From: Paraburkholderia agricolaris
GTDB taxonomy: Bacteria > Pseudomonadota > Gammaproteobacteria > Burkholderiales > Burkholderiaceae
Direction: 5' to 3'
NCBI RefSeq assembly: GCF_009455635.1
Contig: NZ_QPER01000001.1
Location: 2,976,001 to 3,040,000 of the forward strand
Length of the DNA: 64,000 nucleotides
The position numbers were made by a program, and so were the translations under genes. Of this stretch, positions 26,750 to 36,482 are shown piece by piece; position 1 is the first letter of the stretch, and each line of letters starts with the position of its first letter. The notes beneath the pieces are model-generated. The model was not told the DNA's origin and made no database searches. It worked only from the letters and a program-made list of their open reading frames with translations.

Positions 26750-28276
26750 ATGACCGCCCATCAACTGGATGATCCGAAGTCCGCCGTTCTCAACGCACTG
26801 ACTTTCGCCAGCGCACGAGAGCAGGCACAAGCCCTGGCCGAAGGCCGCGTGTCAGCCGTCGAACTGCTCGAACACAGTCTCGCGCGGATTGCCCGTTTCG
26901 ATGGCGAGTTGAATGCCGTGGTCGCTCACGACCACGAAGCGGCGCGCGCCGCGGCCCGCGAGGCCGATGCCGCGTTAGCGCGCGGCGAGCGGCGGCCGTT
27001 GCTAGGTGTGCCGGTCACGGTGAAGGAATCGTTCGATGTGGCAGGACTCGTCACCAGCGTCGGCAACCCTGCTTTCGCGGCGAATCGCGCCGAGCGTGAT
27101 TCACTCGCGGTCGCCGCGCTGCGTGAAGCCGGTGCGGTGATTGTCGGCAAGACCAACGTACCGATCGGTCTGACGGACCTGCAAAGCTACAACCAGGTCT
27201 ACGGATTGACGCGCAATCCGTGGGATCTGGAGCGCACGCCTGGCGGTTCGTCAGGTGGCTCTTCTGCGGCGCTTGCGGCGGGCTACGTCGCGCTCGAACT
27301 CGGCTCCGATATCGGCGGGTCGATCCGCATTCCCGCGCACTTTACCGGCGTCTACGGTCATAAGCCCAGCTACGGCCTCATCTCGCTGCGGGGCGCCGGT
27401 GCGCCGCCGGGGCGTTTTTCCGCGCGCGATCTGAGCGTGGCGGGCCCGTTGGCGCGCAGTGCGGGCGACCTGGAACTCGCACTGGATCTGCTGCTCAATC
27501 GCGACCCGCTGACCGCCAAAGCGTGGCGCGCGACCCTGCCGCCCGCACGCCATGCCCGACTCGCCGAGTTTCGCGTGCTGGTCATCGATACCTGGCCCGG
27601 TACCGAACGCAGCCGGTCGGAACGACTCGTCACTGAGCGTGTGGTCGAGCGTCTGCGCACGCAAGGCGTCCAGGTGAGCCGCCCCGCCGACCTGCCCGCC
27701 GACCTGCTGCCCGATCTGGCGCGCGCGCATCCGCTGTACAGGTCGCTGCTGGGGTCGTCGCTCGCCGAGCCGCCTGCCCAAAGCGAAATAGCCCGGCAAC
27801 GGCTCGCCGGACTCGCCGCGGACGACGACAGCGCCGACGCCGCCTGGCTGCGTGCGCCGACGCTCGCGCATCGCGACTGGCTCAAAGCCGACGAACGACG
27901 CCACGCATTGCGTCATCAATGGGAACGGCTGTTCGAATCGTTCGACGTGGTCGTGACGCCGGTTGCACCGGTGCCCGCGTTCCGCCACAACCACGAAGAG
28001 CCGAAAGACGCGCGAACCTATCCGGTGGCCTACGAAGACGGCGTGCGCCAGGTGCGCTTCCTCGACTTCTTCTATTGGGCGGGCCTGCCCGTGCTGCCCG
28101 GCTTGCCCGCTACCAGTTTCCCGCTCGGCCTCGACGACGACGGCTTGCCGGTGAGTGCGCAAGCCGTCGGTCCGTGGCTGGAAGACCGCACGCCGATTGC
28201 CTTCGCGCGCCTGCTGGAACAAGCCTATGGCGGCTTTCTCGTGCCGCCCGGTTACGAAGCGGGCCCGGCCCAATAA
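26750..28276 (+). CDS. Amidase, amidase-signature family
   Basis: A 508-residue amidohydrolase. The Ser-cisSer-Lys triad is visible: Lys92 (TVKESFD), the cis-serine in GGSSGGSS (165-172), and the nucleophile Ser191 in GSDIGGSIRIP. There is no signal peptide, so it acts in the cytoplasm on an imported amide. Within a unit that has peptide-type binding proteins and sulfur oxygenases, hydrolysis of an N-acyl sulfonate (for example an acyl-taurine-like amide) or a sulfur-containing peptide derivative is a reasonable guess and no more. Confidence 0.9.
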   Translation: MTAHQLDDPKSAVLNALTFASAREQAQALAEGRVSAVELLEHSLARIARFDGELNAVVAHDHEAARAAAREADAALARGERRPLLGVPVTVKESFDVAGLVTSVGNPAFAANRAERDSLAVAALREAGAVIVGKTNVPIGLTDLQSYNQVYGLTRNPWDLERTPGGSSGGSSAALAAGYVALELGSDIGGSIRIPAHFTGVYGHKPSYGLISLRGAGAPPGRFSARDLSVAGPLARSAGDLELALDLLLNRDPLTAKAWRATLPPARHARLAEFRVLVIDTWPGTERSRSERLVTERVVERLRTQGVQVSRPADLPADLLPDLARAHPLYRSLLGSSLAEPPAQSEIARQRLAGLAADDDSADAAWLRAPTLAHRDWLKADERRHALRHQWERLFESFDVVVTPVAPVPAFRHNHEEPKDARTYPVAYEDGVRQVRFLDFFYWAGLPVLPGLPATSFPLGLDDDGLPVSAQAVGPWLEDRTPIAFARLLEQAYGGFLVPPGYEAGPAQ

Positions 28277-28317
28277 GCGCGCCGTCTCCGTACTTTTCAC
28301 TCACTCATCCACACATC

Positions 28318-29172
28318 ATGTCCCGAACCCTTGCAGCACCCTCACCGCGCAGGCGGCGCCTCACCGGCGCTTTCCTGCTGGCCGCCACGCTCACTACGCT
28401 CGCCGCCTACGGCGCGGATACAGGCGGTACTGCGCAGGAGTTGCGGGTCGGTTTCGTGCCCGGCCCGTACGCGGACGAATTCAAGGCGGGCGTCGAACCG
28501 CAATTGCGCAAGAAAGGCTACGCGATCAAATACGTCGAGTTCAGTACCGGGCTCGAAGCGAATCAGGCGGTGTATCGCGGCGAGATCATCGCCGACGTGA
28601 TGCAGCACGAGGTCTATCTGAAGTCGTATAACGATCGCAACGGCACCGATCTGGTCGGCGTGGTGCAGGTGCCTACGCCGCCGATGGGCCTCTACTCGAA
28701 CAAACATCGCTCACTGGCGGAGGTGAAGCCCGGCGCGCGTGTCGCGGTGCCGAACGACCCGGTCAATCTGGAGCGCGCGCTGAAAATTCTCCAGCGCATC
28801 GGCTGGATCAGGATCAAGCCGAACCCGAATCCTGTCGACGTAACCGAGCGCGACGTGATCGCCAACCCGGCGGGCATCAAGATCGTTCCGCTTGAATCGG
28901 CACAGGCGCCGCGCGCACTCGACGATGTCGATTACGCCGCGATTCAGGGCAATTTCGCGATCTTCAGCGGCCACAAACTGACCGATGCTTTGGCACTTGA
29001 AGAGATGACACCGCCGTATATCAATCAGGTCGTCGTCAAGGCAAGCAATCGCAATACGCGTGCGACGCAGGACATCGTGCAGGCGTATCAATCGGCGGAT
29101 TTCCAGCGTGCAATTCGTGGCAATCGCTTCTATGACGGCTTTCGCTTGCCGGCGTACTTCGGCAACGAGTGA
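28318..29172 (+). CDS. MetQ/NlpA-family ABC substrate-binding protein, orphan
   Basis: A 284-residue periplasmic protein of the D-methionine-binding MetQ/NlpA family (DVMQHEVYLKSYN, VVQVPTPPMGLYSNKH). It has a cleavable signal peptide but no lipobox cysteine, so it is not lipid-anchored as in E. coli. No MetN or MetI partner is found in the window, so it must use a channel elsewhere or have another job. It is the last gene of the plus-strand run and is followed by two perfect hairpins. The ATG at 28318 was chosen to fit the signal peptide. Confidence 0.88.
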   Translation: MSRTLAAPSPRRRRLTGAFLLAATLTTLAAYGADTGGTAQELRVGFVPGPYADEFKAGVEPQLRKKGYAIKYVEFSTGLEANQAVYRGEIIADVMQHEVYLKSYNDRNGTDLVGVVQVPTPPMGLYSNKHRSLAEVKPGARVAVPNDPVNLERALKILQRIGWIRIKPNPNPVDVTERDVIANPAGIKIVPLESAQAPRALDDVDYAAIQGNFAIFSGHKLTDALALEEMTPPYINQVVVKASNRNTRATQDIVQAYQSADFQRAIRGNRFYDGFRLPAYFGNE

Positions 29173-29191
29173 GACCGCTTGATGGATAGCG

Positions 29192-29211
29192 AGGGCGGCA
29201 TCAGCCGCCCT
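29192..29211. terminator. Hairpin between convergent genes (first)
   Basis: AGGGCGGC-ATCA-GCCGCCCT is a perfect 8-bp stem with a 4-base loop, placed 20 bases after the MetQ-like stop. It lacks a long T-tract but sits between convergent genes, so it is a likely transcript end for one or both strands. Confidence 0.55.
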
Positions 29212-29216
29212 GCTTG

Positions 29217-29235
29217 AGGCCGCCTGGAGCGGCCT
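29217..29235. terminator. Hairpin between convergent genes (second)
   Basis: AGGCCGC-CTGGA-GCGGCCT forms a perfect 7-bp stem with a 5-base loop just after the first hairpin. Two tandem hairpins in the 94-base gap between convergent genes support a bidirectional terminator. Confidence 0.55.
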
Positions 29236-29266
29236 TATGCAGCTAGCTTCGTACCAACTCTGCGGG

Positions 29267-30982
29267 CTACGCCGCCTGCGCGTCGAAGGTCTTGCCGGGA
29301 ATCGCGTCGAGCAGCGTGCGCGTGTACGGATGCTGCGGCGCGCGCCAGATGTCCCGGTGATGCCCGCTTTCCACAATCCGTCCCGCCTGCATCACATGCA
29401 CGCGATCAGCGATATATCGCACCACCGAGAGATCGTGCGAGATGAACAGATACGCAAGCCCCAGGTCGCGCTTCAGGTCGACCAGCAGATTGAGAATCTG
29501 CGCCTGAATCGATACATCGAGTGCGGACACGGGTTCATCGCAGATCAGCAGATCGGGTTCCAGCACCAACGCCCGCGCGATGCCAATGCGTTGCCGCTGG
29601 CCGCCTGAGAACTCGTGCGGAAAGCGCCCGAGCGCCGAGTTCGGCAGACCCACACGATCGAGCATGGTGGCGATCCGTGCACGGCGCTGCTGCGCGTTGC
29701 CAATGCCGTTCACCACCAGCACGGTATCGAGAATTTCCGCCACCGTGCGGCGCGGATTGAGCGACGCATAGGGGTCCTGGAACACCATCTGCACATGACG
29801 CCGCAGCGGCCGCAGCTCGCGCTCGCCCAGCGGCACCAGATCGGTCCCGCGCAAACGGATTTCGCCGCCCGCTGTCGGCACCAGCCGCAGGATCGCCTTG
29901 GAGAGCGTCGATTTCCCGCAACCGGATTCGCCGACCAGACCAACCGTTTCGCCTCGCGCGATCTGCAGCGAAACGCCGTCGACCGCACGCAGTGTGGTTT
30001 TGCCATGACGTTGCGGATAATCGATCCGCACGTCCTGTAGCGCGAGTAACGGTGCTTCGCTAACCGCGGTCAGACGTTGTGCGGGATCGGCGTCCGCAAC
30101 AAAGTGTCCGGTGCGTACCGAACGCGCCACCACGGCGAAGCTCGGCTTGCCGTCATCATCAATACCGTGACGAATTTCGGGTAGTTTCCAGCCGCGGTAA
30201 TGCAGATCGTCGGCAAGATTCAGCGACGCGCCAAGCAGCCCGCGCGTGTAGGCATGCTGCGCTTGCGTGAAGAGCCGCGCGACCGGCGCTTCCTCCACCT
30301 TCTCGCCCGCGAGCATCACGGCGACACGATCCGCGTGGCTGGCGACAATGCCAAGGTCGTGCGTAATCAGCAGCAAGGACATCGACAACTCGCGACGCAA
30401 ACCGTCGAGCAGGTCGAGAATGCGCGCCTGAATCGTGACGTCGAGCGCCGTGGTCGGTTCATCGGCAATCAGCAAACGCGGCCGGCAGGCCACCGCCATC
30501 GCGATCATTACGCGTTGCCGCTGGCCGCCGGACAACTCGTGCGGAAAGTCGAACACACGCCGCTGCGGCTCCGGAATCCGCACCAGTTCGAGCAGCTCGA
30601 CGGCACGCTTCCATGCCGCGGCTTTGGACAGGCGCTCATGCTGGCGCAACGTCTCGACGATCTGCGCGCCGATCGACAGCACGGGATTGAGCGACGTCAT
30701 CGGCTCCTGGAAGATCATCGAAATCTGTTGGCCGCGAATCTCCCGAATTTCACGCGCCGGCAGATCGAGCAACTCACGACCGTCGAAGCGCAGGCTCCCC
30801 GTCACACGCCCCGGCGTAGGCACAAGACGCATCAACGAAAGCGCCGTCGCCGATTTGCCGCAACCCGATTCGCCGACCAGCGCCAGCGTCTCGCCTTGCG
30901 CGATATCGAAACTCAGGCCGCGCACCGCTTCATGCGCGCCGAAACTGACGCGCAGGTCGCGTACTTCAAGCAGGTTTGCCAC
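29267..30982 (-). CDS. Fused peptide-type ABC ATPase (DppD-DppF in one chain)
   Basis: A 571-residue protein with two complete ATPase domains. Domain 1 has Walker [10 protein letters not shown] at 37-45, signature LSGGQRQR near 150-157 and Walker B LLIADEP near 170-176. Domain 2 has Walker [10 protein letters not shown] at 351-359 with its own signature and Walker B further on. A linker of about 60 residues joins them. The start is a GTG at 30982 with AAAGGA seven bases before; no in-frame ATG is suitable. It is the last gene of the leftward importer operon and should power the DppB/DppC-like channel. Confidence 0.92.
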   Translation of the reverse strand: MANLLEVRDLRVSFGAHEAVRGLSFDIAQGETLALVGESGCGKSATALSLMRLVPTPGRVTGSLRFDGRELLDLPAREIREIRGQQISMIFQEPMTSLNPVLSIGAQIVETLRQHERLSKAAAWKRAVELLELVRIPEPQRRVFDFPHELSGGQRQRVMIAMAVACRPRLLIADEPTTALDVTIQARILDLLDGLRRELSMSLLLITHDLGIVASHADRVAVMLAGEKVEEAPVARLFTQAQHAYTRGLLGASLNLADDLHYRGWKLPEIRHGIDDDGKPSFAVVARSVRTGHFVADADPAQRLTAVSEAPLLALQDVRIDYPQRHGKTTLRAVDGVSLQIARGETVGLVGESGCGKSTLSKAILRLVPTAGGEIRLRGTDLVPLGERELRPLRRHVQMVFQDPYASLNPRRTVAEILDTVLVVNGIGNAQQRRARIATMLDRVGLPNSALGRFPHEFSGGQRQRIGIARALVLEPDLLICDEPVSALDVSIQAQILNLLVDLKRDLGLAYLFISHDLSVVRYIADRVHVMQAGRIVESGHHRDIWRAPQHPYTRTLLDAIPGKTFDAQAA

Positions 30983-31035
30983 GGTGCATCCTTTGTACGT
31001 TGTCGGCTGCTTTCAAGCCGCATGTGAGTCGCTGC

Positions 31036-32007
31036 TCAGGCGCGTTCGCGCAAGCGCGGGTTGAGCGCGTCGTTCAGACCGTCGCCAAGCAGGTTCAGCG
31101 CAAGCACCGCCAGCACGATCGCCGCGCCGGGAATCGCGGTCAGATACCATGCGGTGCGCAACGAATCGCGACCGGCGCCGATCATGCCGCCCCAACTCAC
31201 CACGTTCGGGTCGCCCATGCCGAGAAACGACAGCGACGACTCGATCAGGATCGCGCTCGCCACCATCACCGATGCGGTGACGATCACCGGTGGCAAAGCG
31301 TTCGGCAGAATTTCACCGAAGATGATGCGCGCGTTGCCGAATCCCTGGCTGCGTGCGGCGAGCACGAAATCCGCCTGGCGCAGCGTACGGAATTCAGCAC
31401 GCACGATCCGCGCAACGGTAGGCCACGAGGCGATGCCGATTGCCAGCGCGATGATCGTCACGCTCGGCCGGCCGATCGCCACAATCACGATCACCAGCAA
31501 AAACGACGGCACCGTTTGAAAGAGTTCGGTCACGCGTACCAGCAGATCGTCGATCACCCCGCCGAAGAAGCCCCCTGTCGCTCCGACCAGCGTGCCGATC
31601 ACCAGACCGATACCCGCCGACGCCGCGCCGATCAGCAGCGACACGCGTGTGCCGTGCGCGATGCCCGCCGCCACATCGCGGCCCAGCGAATCCGTGCCGA
31701 GCCAGTATTGCGGGTCGGCACCCGGCCATTCAAAGGGCGCCGCCACCATATCGAGCGGATCGCCCGGGAACAGATGTCCCGCGCTGAGCGCGAGCGCGAT
31801 GAAGGCTGCCAGTAACAGCAGTCCGGCAAACGCGGACGGGTTGCGCAGCAGCGTTCGCCCTACGCCTCGCCCCGGCACGCGCGATCCGGATGCGGCCGCG
31901 GCGCCGGCGCGCCGCTGACCGAACAGCGTGCCGGCCAGTTGACGCCGCCACGGCGAGGTTGTGGGCTCAGGCGGGGTGGCAATCAGGTTGGAAGAGTCGG
32001 AAGCCAT
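31036..32007 (-). CDS. Peptide-type ABC transporter permease, DppC family
   Basis: A 323-residue inner-membrane permease. An N-terminal cytoplasmic stretch of about 55 residues leads to the OppC-type first membrane segment, and the EAA loop lies near REFRTLRQADFVLAARSQGFG-like sequence around 218-238. AGAGGAA precedes its ATG. It pairs with the DppB-like permease 45 bases upstream. The pair is the only family-5-compatible channel in the window and may serve four binding proteins. Confidence 0.92.
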   Translation of the reverse strand: MASDSSNLIATPPEPTTSPWRRQLAGTLFGQRRAGAAAASGSRVPGRGVGRTLLRNPSAFAGLLLLAAFIALALSAGHLFPGDPLDMVAAPFEWPGADPQYWLGTDSLGRDVAAGIAHGTRVSLLIGAASAGIGLVIGTLVGATGGFFGGVIDDLLVRVTELFQTVPSFLLVIVIVAIGRPSVTIIALAIGIASWPTVARIVRAEFRTLRQADFVLAARSQGFGNARIIFGEILPNALPPVIVTASVMVASAILIESSLSFLGMGDPNVVSWGGMIGAGRDSLRTAWYLTAIPGAAIVLAVLALNLLGDGLNDALNPRLRERA

Positions 32008-32052
32008 TTCATTCCTCTGAGATTAAACAGGTCGGCGTGCGTGTGAAAGCCG

Positions 32053-33033
32053 TCACGCGACGCGCGGATCTAGCCATGCCTGCAACAGATCGACCAGCAC
32101 ATTGGCGATGATCACGAGCAGCGACGACAGCAGCAACACGCCGAGCAGCACGCTGAAATCGCGCGCCATCACGGCATCGAGCGCGAGACGCCCAAGCCCT
32201 GGCCAACTGAACACCGTCTCGGTCACAGCGGCGCCACCTAATAGCGTGCCGAAATGAATCCCAATGATCGTCGTGAGCGGCATCAGCGCGTTACGCAAGA
32301 CATGCCGCACCGTCACGCGCCATGGATGCAAACCTTTGGCCTGGGCGGTTCGCACGAAGTCCTGGCGCTGCACCTCCAGCATCGCGGCCCGGGTGAGCCG
32401 TGCGTAGATCGCGACAAAGAAGGTCGCCAGCGTCGCGGCAGGCAGCAGCACATGTCTGGCTGCGTCGGCAAACCAGGCGAATCCATGCAATTGCACACCG
32501 AGCGTGATGTTGCCCCCGCTCGGCAGCCAGCCCAGATGCACCGAGAACAGCACGATCGCCAGCAGGCCGATCCAGAAACCCGGTGTCGAATAGAACAGCA
32601 AGGCCAGCACGGACAGCACCCGGTCGGGCCATTTACCGGCCCAATGCGCCATCACCGCGCCGAGCACCACGCCGGCCACGATCGCGAACGATAGAGCCAC
32701 TCCCATCAGCAGCAGCGTATTGGGCAGGCGCGACAGGATCAGTTGCATCACCGGCATGTCGTAGCGCGGTGAATAACCCAGACTGAAATGCGAGAGATGC
32801 GCGAGGTACGACCACAACTGATGCAGCACCGGCTGATCGAGCCCGAACTTCGCGCGCAGCACCTGCATCGTTTCCACCGTTGCCGAGCCGGACTCGCCGG
32901 CCAGCACGTCGGCGGCATCGCCCGGCATCAGCTTGAGCAGAAAGAAGTTCAGGATCACGATGCCGATCACCGTCGGCAGTGCCTGCCACGCGGTACGCCG
33001 GGCAATGGCAACGAAACGCAAACGTCGACTCAT
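32053..33033 (-). CDS. Peptide-type ABC transporter permease, DppB family
   Basis: A 326-residue permease. It has the DppB N-terminal pattern, with a first membrane segment at about 15-35 followed by PGDAADVLAG. The EAA loop is near RAAMLEVQRQDFVRTAQAKG. A GGAGAG site precedes the ATG. It lies 13 bases after the binding-protein gene at 33047-34651, so the unit reads binding protein, binding protein, DppB, DppC, DppDF. Confidence 0.92.
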   Translation of the reverse strand: MSRRLRFVAIARRTAWQALPTVIGIVILNFFLLKLMPGDAADVLAGESGSATVETMQVLRAKFGLDQPVLHQLWSYLAHLSHFSLGYSPRYDMPVMQLILSRLPNTLLLMGVALSFAIVAGVVLGAVMAHWAGKWPDRVLSVLALLFYSTPGFWIGLLAIVLFSVHLGWLPSGGNITLGVQLHGFAWFADAARHVLLPAATLATFFVAIYARLTRAAMLEVQRQDFVRTAQAKGLHPWRVTVRHVLRNALMPLTTIIGIHFGTLLGGAAVTETVFSWPGLGRLALDAVMARDFSVLLGVLLLSSLLVIIANVLVDLLQAWLDPRVA

Positions 33034-33046
33034 CGTGTCTCTCCTG

Positions 33047-34651
33047 TCATGCGCTCAGATAGACGTCCGCGAGATTGCCTTCAAGGCCCTGCGCGGAAAC
33101 CGTGTGGTTGTGAACGCGACGGTTCGCGAGCGTGACCATGCGCGGCGCGACCAGGTTGAGAATCGGCAGCTCGCGATACACGATCTGCTGGAACTGCTGA
33201 TACAGCGCGACACGTTTGCTCTCATCGGTTTCGACCGATGCACTTTCCAGCAGCCGGTCGACTTCAGGATTGCTGTAATGCGGCGCGTTCGAAAACGGCA
33301 CACCCGGACGGATATTCTTCGACCAATAGAGGCGCTGAACCCCTACGCTCGGGTCGAACAGTGTGTTGACACCGATACTGGTGAAATCGAACTGACGATC
33401 CGCATACACACGCTTCAGGAACGCCGGCAGATCCTGCGAGCGCACGGTAACGTCGATACCCACCCGCGCCAGCGCCGACTTCACGTAGTCCGCCTGGCGG
33501 CGGTACATGTCGCCATAGGGCAGAAAATCGTGCGTCAGACCGAAGCGCACGCCGCCGTCCTTGCGCGGATAACCCGCTGCATCGAGCAGTTTTTCGGCGT
33601 TGCCGATATCGAATGCATACGGCGTGAGCCTGGCGTCGTGATACGGCGACCCCGGCGTGATCGGCGTGGGTGACAGATCGGCGTAGCCATACGCCACCGT
33701 GCGCTGGACGATCTGCGGATTGACGGCGTGAGCGATCGCCTGGCGCACTCGAAGGTCTTTGAGAATCGGGTGGTCGAGATTGAAGTCGATTTCGGCGAGC
33801 GGCTCCAGAAAGCGATAGCCGCGTGTTTCGACGGCCAGTTGCGGCAACTGCGTAAGGCGCGGCAGATCGGTGAGCGGCACCGGATTTTCGCCGCCCAGAT
33901 CGAGCGCGCCGGTTTCGAATGCGGCGGAACGTGCGGCGGCGTCGGGAATCACCTTGAATACGAGGCCGTCGATATACGGTTTGCCCGCGTCCCAGTAGTC
34001 CGGATTACGTTCGTAGACGATATTGGCGCCGCGCGTCCACGATTTGAAGCGAAACGGCCCGGTGCCGATCGGCGCGTTGTTGTGCGGATTGGACAGCGGA
34101 TCGCCCGACGCATACAGGTGCCTGGGCACAATCGGCGATTCCCCCGCCGAGAGCGCCTTTAGCAGATACGGGGCCGGCTTCGACAACTCGATCACCGCTG
34201 TGCGGGCATCCGGCGTGGCCACACGTGTTACGTTGGCGAACGTGCTGCGCCCGCGCGGATGCACCGTCTTGAGCAGGTCGATCGAGAACGCCACATCGGC
34301 TGAAGTGAACGGCTGCCCGTCGTGCCATTTGACGTTCTGCCGCAGTGTGAACGTGTACTTCAGGCCATCCGGGCTGACGGTCCATGCAGTGGCGAGCTGT
34401 GGTCTCGGCCGCAGATCGAAGTCATAGGCGAGCAGGCCTTCGAGCACCTTGGAGCTCGCTACGAGCGCGGGGCCCGTGGTCTGAAAGATCGACACGAGCA
34501 CCGGCGGCTCGGGATTGATCAGCATGTTCAGCGTGCCGCCGCGCTTCGGCCCGGCGGTGTCGCCTTGTGCAAACGTCAGTGCGGGCATGCCGGCGGCCGC
34601 CAGCGCTGCGCCCGATGAAATCAGAAATTCGCGTCGATTCAGCCCTGCCAT
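33047..34651 (-). CDS. Family-5 ABC substrate-binding protein with Tat-type signal
   Basis: A 534-residue DppA/OppA-family protein. LNRREFLISSG is a twin-arginine signal. The mature part carries SSKVLEGLLAYDFDLRPRP and RQNVKWHDGQPFTSADV, very close to the equivalents in the paralogues at 22377 and 34848. It is directly followed by the channel and ATPase genes and so is the most obvious partner of that channel. Confidence 0.92.
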   Translation of the reverse strand: MAGLNRREFLISSGAALAAAGMPALTFAQGDTAGPKRGGTLNMLINPEPPVLVSIFQTTGPALVASSKVLEGLLAYDFDLRPRPQLATAWTVSPDGLKYTFTLRQNVKWHDGQPFTSADVAFSIDLLKTVHPRGRSTFANVTRVATPDARTAVIELSKPAPYLLKALSAGESPIVPRHLYASGDPLSNPHNNAPIGTGPFRFKSWTRGANIVYERNPDYWDAGKPYIDGLVFKVIPDAAARSAAFETGALDLGGENPVPLTDLPRLTQLPQLAVETRGYRFLEPLAEIDFNLDHPILKDLRVRQAIAHAVNPQIVQRTVAYGYADLSPTPITPGSPYHDARLTPYAFDIGNAEKLLDAAGYPRKDGGVRFGLTHDFLPYGDMYRRQADYVKSALARVGIDVTVRSQDLPAFLKRVYADRQFDFTSIGVNTLFDPSVGVQRLYWSKNIRPGVPFSNAPHYSNPEVDRLLESASVETDESKRVALYQQFQQIVYRELPILNLVAPRMVTLANRRVHNHTVSAQGLEGNLADVYLSA

Positions 34652-34778
34652 GTGATCCCGTTCCTTTTGCCGATGATGCCGATGATTCGGCCCGTCGCGG
34701 CCGAATGAATTGCCTGCATGATTTTTTCGGCAATGCTGCTGCCGCAGCGCTCACGATAAAGCCGCTGCGACAGCAAAC

Positions 34779-34805
34779 GAACCAATCGTTATGCATATGC
34801 AAAGC
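34779..34805 (+). promoter_or_regulatory. Bipartite upstream element GAACCAAT-N8-ATATGCAAAGC
   Basis: GAACCAAT (34779-34786), eight unmatched bases, and ATATGCAAAGC (34795-34805) recur with identical spacing at 51923-51949. The site lies in the 196-base gap between the two minus-strand family-5 binding-protein genes, about 130 bases upstream of the ATG at 34651. It contains the perfect palindrome TGCATATGCA (34792-34801). Likely a binding site for a shared regulator of sulfur genes; the regulator is unknown. Confidence 0.5.
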
Positions 34806-34847
34806 ACGATGTGAAGGAAAGGCGCTGCACCGCTATGGATCGCCAGC

Positions 34848-36482
34848 TCAGGCAAGAAACACATCGGCCAGATTGCCGCCCAGACCGTCGGCGGTCACCG
34901 TATGGTTATGCACACGCCGGTTGTAGAGGGTCACCTGCTTGAGCGTGACCAGATTGACGATCGGCAGGTCACGCGCCACCGCCCACTGGAACTTTTTAAA
35001 GTACTCGACGCGCGTGCGCGGATCGTTCTCCACCGCGGCCGCTTCGAGCAGATGGTCGACCTCGGGGCTGTCATAGTGCGACGCGTTGGAGAACGCCACC
35101 CCTTTCTTGAAGTTGCGCGACCAGTAAAGGCGCTGCACACCCACGGTCGGATCGAAGGTATTGCCGAGAAAGTTGGCATCGAGAGCGAAATCGCGATCGG
35201 TGTAGATCCGCCTCACATAGGCGCCGAAATCCTGCGAGCGCACGGTCGACTCGATCCCTACGCGACGCAACGTCTGCCGTAAATATTCAGCAAGGCGGGC
35301 GAAAGTTGGGTCGTACGGGTTGAAATCGATCGTCAACGGAAAGCGAAAACCGTTGGCCTGCCGCGGCAAACCCGCCTCGTCGAGTAATTGCCCGGCTTTG
35401 CCGGGATCGTACGGCAAGCTCGGCACATCCGGATCATAGAACTGGGTCAAGAGCGGACTGATCGGTGACGGCGAAACGATCCCGTAGCCGTACCATACCG
35501 ACTTCAGGATTGCCTGCCGGTCGATGCTGTGCGCAATTGCCTGACGGACCTTCTGCTTCGACAGATAGGGGTTATCGAGATTGAACTGCAACTGGGTTTG
35601 CGCGGCATTGTAGCTATAGCCGCGTGTTTCCAGCGCCAGATGTGGCAGAGCCGCGAGGCGCTGGACGTCGGCGAGAGGCACCGGATTTTCACCCGCCAGA
35701 TCCAGCTCGCCGGTTTCAAGTGCCACGGCCCGCGCCGCCGGATCGCCGATAAAGCGCACAACCAGTTCGTCGATATAAGGTTTCGGCGCGTCCCAGTAGT
35801 CAGGATTGCGCACGAACACCACATGACTGCCCCGCTCCCAACGCTTGAACCGATAGGGTCCCGTGCCGATCGGCTCGATGTTATGAGGATTCTCTAGCGG
35901 ATTCCCGCTGCCGTAGATGTGCGCGGGCACGATCGGCGATTCCGATGCGGCAAGCGCATAGATCAGATACGGTGCCGGCTTCGATAACTTCAGCAACGCC
36001 GTGTGTGGGTCGGGCGTCTCTACTGCCAGCACGTTGGCAAAGGTCGAGCGGCCACGCGAGTGATACTGCTTGAGCAGTCCGATCGACACCGCCACGTCTT
36101 TCGAGGTGAACGGCTGGCCGTCGTGCCAACGCACACCCTCTCGCAGCCGGAACGTGTACTGCAAACCGTCGGGGCTGATCGACCAGGCGGTGGCGAGTTG
36201 CGCGCGCGGCTGCACGTTGAAGTCATAGGCCAGCAGACCTTCGGTCACCTTGGGGCTGATTCGCTGTTCCGCGCCCGCCGTGGTTGCGAAGTTGACCAGT
36301 GCGTTCGGTTCCGGATTCACCAGTACCGTCAACCGGCCGCCGCGTCGCGGCGCCACTGTGCTGTCCTGAACCGCGGCCTGCGCCAACGGCGTGAATGGGC
36401 CGAGCGCGACACCCGCCGCACTGCCTGCGAGCCCCAGCAATACGTGACGACGTCCAGAATGAAATCCTCTGCGCTGACTCAT
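34848..36482 (-). CDS. Family-5 ABC substrate-binding protein
   Basis: A 544-residue DppA/OppA-family protein. Arginine pairs near residues 4-5 and 11-12 before a hydrophobic stretch suggest a Tat-type signal ending near AQA at about 37. SPKVTEGLLAYDFNVQPRA and REGVRWHDGQPFTSKDV identify the family. The ATG at 36482 is preceded by GGGAGG; a 17-residue extension upstream has no support. First gene of the leftward importer operon, divergent from the porin. Confidence 0.92.
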   Translation of the reverse strand: MSQRRGFHSGRRHVLLGLAGSAAGVALGPFTPLAQAAVQDSTVAPRRGGRLTVLVNPEPNALVNFATTAGAEQRISPKVTEGLLAYDFNVQPRAQLATAWSISPDGLQYTFRLREGVRWHDGQPFTSKDVAVSIGLLKQYHSRGRSTFANVLAVETPDPHTALLKLSKPAPYLIYALAASESPIVPAHIYGSGNPLENPHNIEPIGTGPYRFKRWERGSHVVFVRNPDYWDAPKPYIDELVVRFIGDPAARAVALETGELDLAGENPVPLADVQRLAALPHLALETRGYSYNAAQTQLQFNLDNPYLSKQKVRQAIAHSIDRQAILKSVWYGYGIVSPSPISPLLTQFYDPDVPSLPYDPGKAGQLLDEAGLPRQANGFRFPLTIDFNPYDPTFARLAEYLRQTLRRVGIESTVRSQDFGAYVRRIYTDRDFALDANFLGNTFDPTVGVQRLYWSRNFKKGVAFSNASHYDSPEVDHLLEAAAVENDPRTRVEYFKKFQWAVARDLPIVNLVTLKQVTLYNRRVHNHTVTADGLGGNLADVFLA

